A DNA stretch of 64,000 bases from Brevibacterium sp. UCMA 11754 (GCF_021532275.1 NZ_JACBOT010000001.1:62001-126000), one strand, 5' to 3'; counted from the first letter of the stretch, positions 8,473 to 17,568 are shown. The notes: generated by a model from the sequence alone, not told the origin. Numbers and translations are program-made.

Positions 8473-9492
8473 TCAGCCGCGACCCTGCTGCGCATAGGGG
8501 TTGAGCAGCGCCGACTTGATCTCGTCGGGGACGCCTTCCTCGGTTGCCGAAGGGCCGTCGGCCGGCGGGAAGGATTCGGTCATCGACATGGGCATCTGAG
8601 AGTTCTTGTAGAAGTTGTTCGACCCCTGCGAAGGGTGCCAGGTCTGCGCTTCCCAGTCCGGGACATAGTTGCGGTACCCGCCGGTGTTGAGTTCGATGCG
8701 CATCGTGGACGGATCCCGGTAGTAGAGGAAGTTCTGCTCGCCGATGCCGTGGATGGACGGTCCATACTCGATTCCGACGCCGTTCTCAATGAGAGTATCG
8801 GCGGCGATGAGCAGTTCCTCACGAGTGTCGACCCAGAATGCGAAGTGGTTGACGCGACCGAGGCGCGACGATCCGTCCATGACGACGCCGAGGTCGTGGG
8901 ACTTCTCGTTCGTCGTGAGCACCGAGAACACGGAGACCGGGGCCTCGTCGAGCTCGGTGCGCGCCATGAGCCGAAAGCCCAGGACGTCGTTGTACCACTT
9001 GGCGAACGCGTCGACATCGGCAGTTGCGACGGTGACGTGGTCGAGCTGGCGCGGCGCACCCGCGAAGCGGCTGCGGCGTGTGGGCCGGTCCGGGTAGACG
9101 GAGGCCCCGTCCCCGGTCGTCTCACGGTAGTGCTCGACGTCCCAGTGGAGGGTCATCGTGTGTCCCCACGGTCCGGTGAAACGCAGTGAGCGACCGGTCG
9201 TGTGGCCGTCGAACCATTCGACGTCGACTCCGGCCGCGGCGATGCGGTCGGCGGCTTCGCTCAGGGCTTCGGCGGAGGAGGTGCGCCAGGTCATCGACTC
9301 CAGTGCGGGTTCGGCGCCGGGCACGATCACCAGGCTGTAGCGGTAGTAGTCGCCCCAGCAGCGCAGATACACACGACCGTCGATCCGATCGACGACAGTC
9401 ATTCCGACCTGTGTTTCGTAGAACTTGACCGAGGCCTCGACATCGGGGGCTGCGATGGAGACGGAGGACAGGTGGGAAAGAAGTTTGATCAT
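8473..9492 (-). CDS. Type I extradiol ring-cleavage dioxygenase (catechol 2,3-dioxygenase-like, VOC superfamily)
   Basis: 339 residues in two VOC modules. The complete Fe(II) triad is visible in the C-terminal module: H152 in QLDHVTVATADV, H216 in RVNHFAFWVDT and E267 in MRIELNTGG, at almost the positions known for catechol 2,3-dioxygenases (153/214/265). An active extradiol enzyme opening a dihydroxylated ring next to the diol is therefore likely. Start chosen at ATG 9492, with GAAGGAA about six bases upstream; an alternative ATG lies at 9507. First gene of the operon running to 3103, transcribed away from the LysR gene. Confidence 0.88.
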   Translation of the reverse strand: MIKLLSHLSSVSIAAPDVEASVKFYETQVGMTVVDRIDGRVYLRCWGDYYRYSLVIVPGAEPALESMTWRTSSAEALSEAADRIAAAGVDVEWFDGHTTGRSLRFTGPWGHTMTLHWDVEHYRETTGDGASVYPDRPTRRSRFAGAPRQLDHVTVATADVDAFAKWYNDVLGFRLMARTELDEAPVSVFSVLTTNEKSHDLGVVMDGSSRLGRVNHFAFWVDTREELLIAADTLIENGVGIEYGPSIHGIGEQNFLYYRDPSTMRIELNTGGYRNYVPDWEAQTWHPSQGSNNFYKNSQMPMSMTESFPPADGPSATEEGVPDEIKSALLNPYAQQGRG

Positions 9493-9610
9493 GGTGGATT
9501 CCTTCATCGTTGAGTTGATCTGCACTTCACGCTAGTGACCCCCATCGCATAAATCCAACGAATATTGGTGATGTCTACCATAAACCGTAATGATGTGATT
9601 GACTGCCCTC
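9493..9610. promoter_or_regulatory. Divergent promoter/operator region between the dioxygenase operon and its LysR regulator
   Basis: 118 bp between divergent starts. Two overlapping short dyads are visible: CCAA-N6-TTGG (9555-9568) and TGGT-N7-ACCA (9566-9580), plus a near-direct repeat of CATAAA (9548-9553 and 9579-9584). This is the sort of arrangement a LysR protein uses, but the arms are short and no perfect T-N11-A site stands out. Confidence 0.4.
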
Positions 9611-10555
9611 ATGACCACATCTCCGCTGATGTCGCGGCTTGATCTCAACCTGCTAGTCGCCCTCGATGCGCTGCTCACAGAGCGCAACGTCACCCGAGCG
9701 GCGGACAGCTTGGGCCTCAGCCAACCCGCGCTGAGTGCTTCGCTGGCTCGCCTGCGCAAACACTTCGGTGACCCATTGCTGGTCCGGCGCGGCAATGCAA
9801 GTGAGCTGACTCCGATGGCGGTGAGGCTGGCCGCACAAGTCCCCTCTGCCATCGACGCGGTTCGCCGGGTGTTCGAGAGCCAAGCCGAGTGGTCACCGGA
9901 GACGTCGACGCGACAGTTCCGGATCTTCGGATCGGACTACGGATTCGCCACGATCGGGCAGTCCGTATCGCGTTTGGCGAAGGAGGCCGCCCCCAGAGTG
10001 AAATTCCGATTCGAACTGCACACCCCAGGGATCGTCGAGGACCCCAATCGCCTGCGGGCCTCTGACGGGATCATGATCCCCCACGGGCACCTCGAGGACC
10101 TCAACCACCTCGACCTGTGGACCGACCATTGGGTGGTTCTCGTCAGCGAGGACCACCCGAGCATCGGTGATGAACTGACTCTCGCGGATCTGGAGGACAA
10201 TCCCTGGGTCTTCACGTACCAGTCGCGCACGGCTTTCACCTCGGTGAACAAACAGCTCGAAGGGATGGGGGTAGAACCTGTCGTCGACTCTGTCGTTGAG
10301 AGCTTCCTCGCACTCCCCTTCTTCATCCGCGGCACCAATCGGCTCGGGATCGTCCAGGCCGGACTGGCCAGCGAATCCCGCTACTTCGAGGGGCTGCGAG
10401 CTCTCCGTCCGCCCTTCGAGGCTGTGCCTGTGGTGAATGCACTTTGGTGGCATCCCGCCCATAAGAACGATCCGGAGCATCAGTGGATGCGGTCGCTCTT
10501 CCGTCGGGCAGGACAGCAGATGAGACGAGTGGTGGGCGAGTCAGCAAAAGTCTGA
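9611..10555 (+). CDS. LysR-family transcriptional regulator, likely activator of the aromatic operon
   Basis: About 314 residues. N-terminal winged helix-turn-helix (NVTRAADSLGLSQPALSASLARLRK) followed by a periplasmic-binding-like effector domain. The opening SRLDLNLLVALDALLTERNVT is the NodD/LinR-type subgroup, which commonly controls aromatic catabolism. The start is uncertain: ATG 9611 is used here, with TTG 9599 and ATG 9629 as alternatives and no clear ribosome site for any. Divergent from the dioxygenase operon, which is the usual geometry for regulator and target. Confidence 0.85.
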   Translation: MTTSPLMSRLDLNLLVALDALLTERNVTRAADSLGLSQPALSASLARLRKHFGDPLLVRRGNASELTPMAVRLAAQVPSAIDAVRRVFESQAEWSPETSTRQFRIFGSDYGFATIGQSVSRLAKEAAPRVKFRFELHTPGIVEDPNRLRASDGIMIPHGHLEDLNHLDLWTDHWVVLVSEDHPSIGDELTLADLEDNPWVFTYQSRTAFTSVNKQLEGMGVEPVVDSVVESFLALPFFIRGTNRLGIVQAGLASESRYFEGLRALRPPFEAVPVVNALWWHPAHKNDPEHQWMRSLFRRAGQQMRRVVGESAKV

Positions 10556-10578
10556 GCATCCTCCGGCGCCATGAGGAA

Positions 10579-10608
10579 CTGTACGGTAATGGGTCGTACA
10601 GTGACGAT
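10579..10608 (+). promoter_or_regulatory. Leaderless promoter with overlapping palindromic operator
   Basis: CTGTACG (10579-10585) and CGTACAG (10595-10601) form a perfect 7-bp dyad with a 9-bp spacer. The right arm overlaps TACAGT (10597-10602), a -10 box exactly six bases before the ATG at 10609. A repressor bound here would block the promoter directly. The cognate regulator is not obvious; the only adjacent regulator is the LysR gene just upstream. Confidence 0.6.
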
Positions 10609-11745
10609 ATGACTGTGCTGCACAATATCCGACTCGTCGATCCAGTAGGCAACGGTTCCCCCGCGCCGAAGGGCAACGGTTCTACCGCATCTGACTTCGA
10701 CTCTTCTGCCTCGACCGGCGCCGAACTCGTCGATGTCGAGTTCTCCTCGACGATCACCTCCATCCGTCCGGCGACAAACCCGGACCCTGCCGCCGCCCGA
10801 TTCCTGGTGCCCGGTCTCATCGACACCCACGTCCACCTCGGCGAACGCTCAAGGCTGATCGACGCCGTCAGGTCCGGACTGACCACCGTCGTCGACCTCG
10901 GCACCCACCCGGATTCGCTCGTGCATGAGCTTCAAGCCGACGACGCACTGCCGGCGATTATCAGTGCAGGTTCGGCCGCCTCGGCGCCTGGCAGCACCCA
11001 GATCGAGATGATGGGATTCCCTGCCGAATCCGGCGTCACCAGCCCCGACGACGCGAAGCGATTCCTCGACTGGCGAGTCGACAACGGCGCCGATCTCATC
11101 AAGATCATCATCGAGGACCCTGCCGCCACAGAGGTCCCGGCCCTAAGCATCGAGACGCTGAGGGCGATCGTCGATGGAGCACATGCGCGTGGGCTGCTGA
11201 CCGTGGCACACGTCGTCACAGCGGCGGCCTTCGACCGCGGTCTCGACGCCGACGTCGACGTCCTCACCCATGCCCCGCTCGACCGAGCGCTGGAACCGCG
11301 AACCCTGGATCGGATGCGCGAATGCGGCACCGTCGTCTCCCCCACACTCGTGATGATGCGAGCAATGGCCGACGCCCGCCTCGGCGACCATGCGGATGCC
11401 GCCTTTGCGGTCGTATTCGATAATGTTCGCGCCATGCTCGCTGCGGGAATCACGGTCATCGCCGGCACCGATGCGAACGAAACTCCGTTCGCCCCGGTCC
11501 ACCATGGGCCCTCACTGCACGACGAGCTCGACTACCTCATCACCGCCGGGATGACGACTGGGGAGGCGATTCGTGCGGCCACTTCGTCTGCCGCCGAGGC
11601 GCTGAACCTGCGTGATCGGGGCCGGATCGTCGAAGGTGCCCGGGCCGACCTCGTGCTCGTCGACCGCGATCCAATCACCGACGTCGGAGCTCTGCGCACC
11701 CCCGCCGAGGTATGGGTGGCAGGAGTCTCGCGGCACCGCTCCTAG
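10609..11745 (+). CDS. Metal-dependent amidohydrolase (imidazolonepropionase-like)
   Basis: 378 residues. HxH metal motif at 74-76 in GLIDTHVHLGERS, a Lys in DLIKIIIEDPA that could be the carbamylated bridge, His in LLTVAHVVTAAA and DVLTHAPLD, and the final Asp in VIAGTDANETPF. The C-terminal ADLVLVDRDPITD returns to the small beta domain typical of this superfamily. Substrate unknown; relatives hydrolyse cyclic amides, prolidipeptides or organophosphates. The ATG at 10609 is preceded by TACAGT at six bases (leaderless); the open frame upstream overlaps the LysR gene and is not used. Confidence 0.78.
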   Translation: MTVLHNIRLVDPVGNGSPAPKGNGSTASDFDSSASTGAELVDVEFSSTITSIRPATNPDPAAARFLVPGLIDTHVHLGERSRLIDAVRSGLTTVVDLGTHPDSLVHELQADDALPAIISAGSAASAPGSTQIEMMGFPAESGVTSPDDAKRFLDWRVDNGADLIKIIIEDPAATEVPALSIETLRAIVDGAHARGLLTVAHVVTAAAFDRGLDADVDVLTHAPLDRALEPRTLDRMRECGTVVSPTLVMMRAMADARLGDHADAAFAVVFDNVRAMLAAGITVIAGTDANETPFAPVHHGPSLHDELDYLITAGMTTGEAIRAATSSAAEALNLRDRGRIVEGARADLVLVDRDPITDVGALRTPAEVWVAGVSRHRS

Positions 11746-11768
11746 GGTCGGCCGTTCCAATCCGGGTT

Positions 11769-12965
11769 CTACCTGAACGCCTGCTCACCGGTGATGTGGC
11801 GGCCGAGGATGAGCGTGTGAACCTCGTCGGTGCCTTCGTAGGTGCGCACGGATTCGAGATTGTTCGCGTGACGCAGCGGTGAGTATTCGAGCGTGATGCC
11901 GTTGCCGCCGAGCATCGTGCGCGCCTCCCTGCAGATGGCGATGGCCTCGCGGCAGTTGTTGAGTTTGCCGACCGAGATCTGGACCGGGTCGAGATTTCCT
12001 GCGTCCTTGAGCCGCCCCGTCTGCACGGCGACCAGAATCCCCTTCTGGATCTCGAGGACCATGTTGACGAGCTTCTCCTGCGAGATCTGATAACCGGCCA
12101 GCGGCTTATCGAACTGGAGACGCTCCTGCGCATACTTCAGCGCCACCTCGTAGGAGTCACGGGCCGCGCCCATCGCGCCCCACATGATTCCGTAACGGGC
12201 CTCATTGAGGCAGGAGAACGGGCCCTTCAGCCCTCTGACCTCGGGCAGGATGGCATCGGCTGGGAGGACAACCTCGTCGAGCGTGATGTCGCACTGGATC
12301 GAGGCGCGCATCGACAGCTTCTGCTCAATCGGAGTCGCCGTGAAGCCTGCAGTGTCGGTGGGGACGAGGAAGCCGCGGATCCCGTCGTCGCTCGCAGCCC
12401 AGATGACGGCGACGTCGGCGATCGAGGCCAACCCGATCCACCGTTTGGCACCGTTGAGCGTCCAGGTGCCGTCGTCGCCGCGCGTGGCAGTCGTGGCCAT
12501 GGACGCTGGGTCGGACCCCGCGGTGGGTTCGGTCAGGCCGAAGCACCCGATGATCTCGCCCTTGGCCATGCCCGGCAGGTACCGGTTCTTCTGCTCCTCA
12601 GAACCGAACTTGTGGATCGCAGACATCGCCAGTGATCCCTGAACCGAGACGAAGGTGCGCAGTCCGGAGTCCCCGGCTTCGAGTTCGAGTGCGGCGATGC
12701 CGTATTCGACTGCGGATCGGCCGGGGCATCCGTAGCCGTGAAGGTGCATGCCGAGGAGCCCCAGATCGCCCATTTCGCGCACGATCTCAACAGGGAAATG
12801 CGCGTTCTCGTACCATTCGGCGATGTTCGGGCGGATCCGCTCGTCGACGAAGTTCCGGACCGCGGCCTGGAGCTCGAGTTCGGCCTCGCTGAAGAGACCG
12901 GCCAGATTGAGCAGGTCGGAGTTATCCCGGTTCGCCTGATCGCGGTCGGTGGTGGTCGTGGTCAT
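11769..12965 (-). CDS. gcdH: Glutaryl-CoA dehydrogenase-like acyl-CoA dehydrogenase
   Basis: 398 residues. Acyl-CoA dehydrogenase fold with FGLTEPTAGSDPASM for FAD/substrate binding, KRWIGLASIADV, and RTYEGTDEVHTLILGR, in which E377 is the expected catalytic base of the glutaryl-CoA dehydrogenase subgroup. These enzymes oxidise and decarboxylate glutaryl-CoA to crotonyl-CoA. Overlaps the CoA-transferase gene by 4 bp (12962-12965). Pairing of this dehydrogenase with a class III CoA-transferase is a known arrangement in glutarate and lysine degradation, which supports the call. Confidence 0.85.
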   Translation of the reverse strand: MTTTTTDRDQANRDNSDLLNLAGLFSEAELELQAAVRNFVDERIRPNIAEWYENAHFPVEIVREMGDLGLLGMHLHGYGCPGRSAVEYGIAALELEAGDSGLRTFVSVQGSLAMSAIHKFGSEEQKNRYLPGMAKGEIIGCFGLTEPTAGSDPASMATTATRGDDGTWTLNGAKRWIGLASIADVAVIWAASDDGIRGFLVPTDTAGFTATPIEQKLSMRASIQCDITLDEVVLPADAILPEVRGLKGPFSCLNEARYGIMWGAMGAARDSYEVALKYAQERLQFDKPLAGYQISQEKLVNMVLEIQKGILVAVQTGRLKDAGNLDPVQISVGKLNNCREAIAICREARTMLGGNGITLEYSPLRHANNLESVRTYEGTDEVHTLILGRHITGEQAFR

Positions 12966-14266
12966 GTCAGTCTCCAGTCGTTGTCGAGATGGCGGTCGTC
13001 GTTGTCGAAGTGGCCGTCGCCGCGGGTGGGGGCAGCGGTCGGTGCTGTCGGTGCCTTGGCGGTCGGATGCGATCCCGCGCCGAGGATGTCCTCCGTATCC
13101 GCGCCCAGTACGGGTGGTGCGGAGCGGACCGGAGGGCGAACTCCGTTGAAGTTGACGGGGAAGGCCACCTGTCGCATCGGTCCGGCGGTGGGGTGCTCGA
13201 CGGTCTGAACCATTCCCAGGGCCTCGGTCTGCGGATCGGCATAGACCTCGTCGAGGTGTTTGATCGGTGCTGCCGGGATACCTGCGGCCGAGAACTTCTC
13301 ACACCAGTGGTCGACAGAGTTAGTGCGCAGAGTGCGGGAGAGCTCCTCGTTGAGGAACTCCCTGTTCTCCACACGTCCCCGGTTGGCCATCAGACGTTCA
13401 TCGTCGCCGAGGTCGGGGCGATCGATGACCGTGCACAGACCCTGCCAGAGTGAATCGTTGCCGATGGCGATGACGAAGTAGTCATCGGCGGCAGGATAAG
13501 CCTGGTAGGGCACGAGGTTGGGGTGACCGGAACCCAGAGCCTGTGGGCGTTTGCCGTCGGCGAAGTAGTTCGTCGCCCAGTTCACGTGCAACGCCAGTTG
13601 CCCTTCGTAGAGGGAGGTCGTCAGGTACTGGCCGCGGCCGGTCCGGCTTCGTTCGAAGAGCGCAGAGACGATGCCGATGATTCCGAACAGTCCCGCACCC
13701 AGGTCGCCCATGGCGAAGCCTGACTTCATCGGCGGGCCGCCTGCCTCACCGGTTAAGGACATGAGGCCGCCGCGAGCCTGGGCGACCATGTCGTAACCGG
13801 GTTCATCGCGCATCGGGCCGTGGTCCCCATAGGCGGAGATGTGGAGGATGACGAGGTGCGGAAACAGCGCCGAGAGTTCCTTGTAGTCAAAGATCGTCTG
13901 CAGGGAGCTGCCAGGCCTGAAATTCTCGACGAGGACATCGGCCTCGGCCAACAGTTCGTGGACCTGCGCCCGTCCCCGATCGGATTTGAGGTCGATCGTC
14001 ACGGACTTCTTGCTGTGGTTGGCGGCGTGGAAGTAGGTGGCATCGGCGCCGACCATCGGCGGGCCCCAGGCACGTGTCGGGTCTCCCCCATCAGGGTGCT
14101 CGATCTTGATCACCTCGGCACCGAGGTCGGCCAGTGACATCGTGGCATAGGGTCCGGCGAGGATCTTCGAGAGGTCGATGACGCGCACGCCGGCGAGTGG
14201 TCCTTCGAAACTCCCGCCTGCCGCAGTGCTCACATCGGGAGTGGATTCTGTTTCTGTGGTTCTCAC
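12962..14266 (-). CDS. Class III (CaiB/BaiF) CoA-transferase, probably activating glutarate or a similar diacid
   Basis: 434 residues with GTG start at 14266 and GGAG upstream. The family signature VIDLSKILAGPYATMSLADL opens the protein; the catalytic Asp is D188 in FAMGDLGAG, and HPDGGDPTRAWGPP and VENFRPGS are conserved family segments. Residues from about 395 to the end (APTAPTAAPTRGDG onward) are low-complexity and may be dispensable. With the overlapping glutaryl-CoA dehydrogenase the likely reaction is succinyl-CoA-dependent conversion of glutarate to glutaryl-CoA. Confidence 0.83.
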   Translation of the reverse strand: MRTTETESTPDVSTAAGGSFEGPLAGVRVIDLSKILAGPYATMSLADLGAEVIKIEHPDGGDPTRAWGPPMVGADATYFHAANHSKKSVTIDLKSDRGRAQVHELLAEADVLVENFRPGSSLQTIFDYKELSALFPHLVILHISAYGDHGPMRDEPGYDMVAQARGGLMSLTGEAGGPPMKSGFAMGDLGAGLFGIIGIVSALFERSRTGRGQYLTTSLYEGQLALHVNWATNYFADGKRPQALGSGHPNLVPYQAYPAADDYFVIAIGNDSLWQGLCTVIDRPDLGDDERLMANRGRVENREFLNEELSRTLRTNSVDHWCEKFSAAGIPAAPIKHLDEVYADPQTEALGMVQTVEHPTAGPMRQVAFPVNFNGVRPPVRSAPPVLGADTEDILGAGSHPTAKAPTAPTAAPTRGDGHFDNDDRHLDNDWRLT

Positions 14267-14292
14267 GACTTGCTCCGGTGTTGTGCGTGGCT

Positions 14293-16005
14293 TCAGGCCA
14301 CGGGTGCGGGTGTTGGGACGACATCGGCTGGCACAGCGTCGCGGGGCACGGTCTCGCCATCGACGATGTCCTCGAAGTGAGACAGGGTCTCGACCACGGT
14401 GTGCTCGTCGCCTGTGATGTTGCCGCCGATGAAGGCCTTGGCGACGAGCAGCTTGCGGAAGTTGGCATCGCGGGTGACTTCGGCATCAGCTTGTTCGAGC
14501 AGCAGGGTAGCCATGATCAGCTGCGCCAGATCGTCGGCATAGCCGCCGATGAGAGCTTCGCCGGCATCAGCCTCGGCATTCAGAACCGCGTCACCGCGAT
14601 CGACGATCGTGCTCCATCTGTTCAGAAGCTCACGGAGCTCAGGGCCCGCCTCGGCGAGGGTGATGGGGGTCAGCTTCTCTTCCATCGTCTTCGCCAGGAG
14701 GCGGTGGGTGTCTTGTTTGCGCATACAGCGCAGGACGTCGAGGGCGATGACATTGCTCGAGCCTTCCCAGATGGAGCCCAGGTGGGAGTCGCGGACGAGG
14801 CGAGCATCGGGGAATTCCTCGATGTAGCCGCGACCTCCGCGGACCTCCATCGCCTCTCCGGTGACGAAGCGAGCCCGTTTGCAGATGTAATGTTTGGCCA
14901 GCGGGGTGAGCACGCGGATCTGTGCGGCCGCGGAATCGTCGCCGGCATCGGCCCGTTGGAGCATGTCACCGCAGTAGAAGACGAGTCCGAGTGCGGCTTC
15001 GGCTTCGGCCTGCAGCGGCAGCAGGGTCATGCGCATCAGGGGTGCTTCAATGAGGGTCTTGCCGAAGACCACACGTGTGCGGGCGTGGGTGAGCGCTTCG
15101 TTGATCGACCGGCGCATGAGCGCGGTGGCACGCATCGCGTTGGACAGTCGGGAGGTGTTGACCATCTCCGCCATCTGCCGGAACCCGCGTTCGAGCGCCC
15201 CGACCTGCACGGCATAGGCACCGTTGAGGGTGACCTCACCGCTGGGCATGGACCTGGTTCCGAGCTTGTCCTTGAGCCTGTCGATGACATAGGAGTTCTT
15301 CGTCCCGTCCGGACGGTGCTTGGGCAGCATGAACAGTCCGACTCCACGTGTGGTGTCATCGCCGCCGGGAAATCTGGCGAGGGTGAGGATGACGTCGGCG
15401 TCCGGGTTCGAGGCGAACCATTTGCGGCCGGACAGCGCCCAGTTTTCGCCGTCGCGTTCGGCGACCGTCGAAGTCTGGGCGATGTCGGTGCCAGCATGGA
15501 TCTCGGTCATGAACATCGCACCGGTGAACCGACGATCGGGATCGGTCGAGATCAGACGATCGATCGCCTCGGCGTTCTGCTCGCCTTCGCCGAATTTCCG
15601 CAGGGTCCTGGCTGCGGCATCGGTCATCGACACCGGGCAGGCCAGACCGAACTCGGCCTGGACGAAGACGTAGGAGAGGATGTACTTCACCAGGTGAGGC
15701 GGCACGTCGTCCCAACCATGGAGACCGCGATGGGAGAGCGCGGAGAGACCGTACTCCTCGTAGGCGGCCTTCTGCAGTTCCTGGTAGCTGGGGTGGTATT
15801 CGATACTGTCGACGCGATCGCCCTCGCGGTTGAACTGAGCCAGAGTCGGCGGGTTCTTGTCGGCAACGTCAGCCAACGGTGCGAGCCTGTCGGCAGCATC
15901 GGCACCCAGAGCGGTGAGCACGGGGGCTAGGCGCTCCCGATCTGCTGACTCGAGATAGGACTCGATGAGGGGCTGCAGGGCTGGGTCGAGATCGACGTAG
16001 TTCAT
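14293..16005 (-). CDS. AidB-like acyl-CoA dehydrogenase
   Basis: 570 residues from the ATG at 16005; the extended frame upstream overlaps the transporter and is not used. Long-type acyl-CoA dehydrogenase: MFMTEIHAGTDIAQTST, LSGRKWFASNPDAD, LKDKLGTRSMPSGEVTLNGA and EVRGGRGYIEEFPDARLVRD-SHLGSIWEGSSN. This is the AidB / long FadE-type family, which in operons like this usually oxidises branched or unusual acyl-CoA rather than responding to alkylation. It sits between the CoA-transferase and the transporter (26 and 55 bp gaps). Confidence 0.8.
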   Translation of the reverse strand: MNYVDLDPALQPLIESYLESADRERLAPVLTALGADAADRLAPLADVADKNPPTLAQFNREGDRVDSIEYHPSYQELQKAAYEEYGLSALSHRGLHGWDDVPPHLVKYILSYVFVQAEFGLACPVSMTDAAARTLRKFGEGEQNAEAIDRLISTDPDRRFTGAMFMTEIHAGTDIAQTSTVAERDGENWALSGRKWFASNPDADVILTLARFPGGDDTTRGVGLFMLPKHRPDGTKNSYVIDRLKDKLGTRSMPSGEVTLNGAYAVQVGALERGFRQMAEMVNTSRLSNAMRATALMRRSINEALTHARTRVVFGKTLIEAPLMRMTLLPLQAEAEAALGLVFYCGDMLQRADAGDDSAAAQIRVLTPLAKHYICKRARFVTGEAMEVRGGRGYIEEFPDARLVRDSHLGSIWEGSSNVIALDVLRCMRKQDTHRLLAKTMEEKLTPITLAEAGPELRELLNRWSTIVDRGDAVLNAEADAGEALIGGYADDLAQLIMATLLLEQADAEVTRDANFRKLLVAKAFIGGNITGDEHTVVETLSHFEDIVDGETVPRDAVPADVVPTPAPVA

Positions 16006-16060
16006 GGTTCCTTCTCTGGTCATCGGTGGTTGCTGTGCTGATCGGTCGGATCGGTGCCGA

Positions 16061-17473
16061 TCAGAGGCTGGTTGCGGGTGCCGTGATGGCGGAATCTGCC
16101 GGATTCGCCGAGGTGGTTCCTTCCTTCGCGATGTGCCCAACTTCTCCTTCGCGGTTGATCCAGGACTTTCCGCGCAGCAGCAATGACATACACACAATGG
16201 AGATGAGGACGTATCCGAGGCCGAGGCAGACGACGACCCAGATCGATCCAGTTGTGCTGAGCAGAAACTGGCTGAGGAAAGGCGCGGTGCCCGCGAACAG
16301 AGCCGTCGAAACCTGATAGGCCACGGAGATCCCGGTGTAGCGGATGGTGGTGGGGAACAACTGAGCGAGGACGCCGGCTAGTGCCGCGTAGTACATTGCG
16401 TGGGGCGCGGTGGCCAAGACCATGCCGAGCATCGCCAGTCCGTAGTTGCCGGTCTGGATAAGGAGGAACATCGCCGGCAGCAGCACCAGTTCTGGCAGCA
16501 GCATGACGAGGATGGCTTTTTTGGTGTCGATCTTCGACGCAAGGATGGCTCCGAAGGGCTGGATGATCACCTGGGCGATGAGGGCCACAGTCACGATCTG
16601 AAGGAATTCGGTGCGCCCGAAATCCAGGTCGGTCGTCGCCCAGGACAGCGCGAAGGTGGTTTTGACGTAGGTGATGGCCACGCCGGTGACGACGGCGCCG
16701 ATGGCCAAGCCGACGACCTTCCAGTGGTCACGCAGCAGTTCGACGATCGGGGTGCGCTTCTGCGGTGCTTTCTCCGTCGCTGCAATCATCTCGGGAGATT
16801 CGGTGATCTTGAGGCGAATGTAGAGACCGACGGCAATGAGAATCGCCGAGGCGAGGAAGGGAATTCGCCAACCCCAGGCACCGAAGTTCTCCGCGCTCAT
16901 ATAGGTCAGTCCGAGGAAGGAGACGGTAGCCAACAGATTGCCCACCGGCGAACCCTGCTGCGCAAAGGCGCCGTAGAGGATCTTCTTGCCAGGCGGCGCG
17001 AACTCGGTCGCGATGAGGACCGCACCGCCCCATTCGCCTCCCATAGCGACTCCCTGGATGATGCGGAGGAGGACCAAGAGGATCGGAGCCATGAAGCCGA
17101 TCTGCTCGTAGGTGGGCAGGAGGCCGACGCCGACCGTGGCCATCCCCATCAGCAGGAGTGTCGTGATGACGGTGTTCTTCCGACCGAATTTGTCGCCGAA
17201 GTGACCGAAGATGACGCCACCGAGTGGCCGGGCGATGAAGCCGACGGCGAACGTGGCGAAGGCGGCGAGTGTGCCCATCGCTGGGCTGACTTCCGGGAAG
17301 AAGAGCTTGCCCAGCACCAGCGCCGAGGCGGTGCCGTAGATGTAGAAGTCGAACCATTCGATGGTGGTGCCGACGAAGGCTGCGGTGCCAGCGCGGCGCC
17401 CCTGCTTGGGATCGACTGTCGAAGCTGGTGTCGCGTCCGTGTCGCGGATCGGCGCTGATCCAAGGTTGCTCAT
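16061..17473 (-). CDS. MHS-family MFS transporter (shikimate / dicarboxylate:H+ symporter type)
   Basis: 470 residues with about 12 hydrophobic segments. TTIEWFDFYIYGTASALVLG and RPLGGVIFGHFGDKFGRKNT are hallmarks of the metabolite:H+ symporter family (ProP, ShiA, KgtP relatives); RIIQGVAMGGEWGGAVL is its third conserved stretch. As first gene of the operon with the CoA-transferase and two dehydrogenases it is the likely importer of the acid that is then activated and oxidised. A divergent LysR gene lies upstream. Confidence 0.85.
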   Translation of the reverse strand: MSNLGSAPIRDTDATPASTVDPKQGRRAGTAAFVGTTIEWFDFYIYGTASALVLGKLFFPEVSPAMGTLAAFATFAVGFIARPLGGVIFGHFGDKFGRKNTVITTLLLMGMATVGVGLLPTYEQIGFMAPILLVLLRIIQGVAMGGEWGGAVLIATEFAPPGKKILYGAFAQQGSPVGNLLATVSFLGLTYMSAENFGAWGWRIPFLASAILIAVGLYIRLKITESPEMIAATEKAPQKRTPIVELLRDHWKVVGLAIGAVVTGVAITYVKTTFALSWATTDLDFGRTEFLQIVTVALIAQVIIQPFGAILASKIDTKKAILVMLLPELVLLPAMFLLIQTGNYGLAMLGMVLATAPHAMYYAALAGVLAQLFPTTIRYTGISVAYQVSTALFAGTAPFLSQFLLSTTGSIWVVVCLGLGYVLISIVCMSLLLRGKSWINREGEVGHIAKEGTTSANPADSAITAPATSL

Positions 17474-17568
17474 GTCTGCTCTCTCGTTGCTGGAGGTGGT
17501 GGCTCAATCTGTGCCAATGATCACTGTTCCACTTGTATTACTCAGAGTCCAAGACGTAATCTCTAGGG

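Noticed and set aside
14197..15930. A 577-residue plus-strand open frame opposite the acyl-CoA dehydrogenase gene
   Set aside because: It is the antisense shadow of a clearly conserved gene in high-GC DNA, where third-position bias keeps opposite frames open. No motif, no ribosome site and no promoter.
14293..16005. AidB as a DNA alkylation response gene
   Set aside because: Family similarity only; the operon context (CoA-transferase, transporter, glutaryl-CoA dehydrogenase) favours acyl-CoA metabolism.
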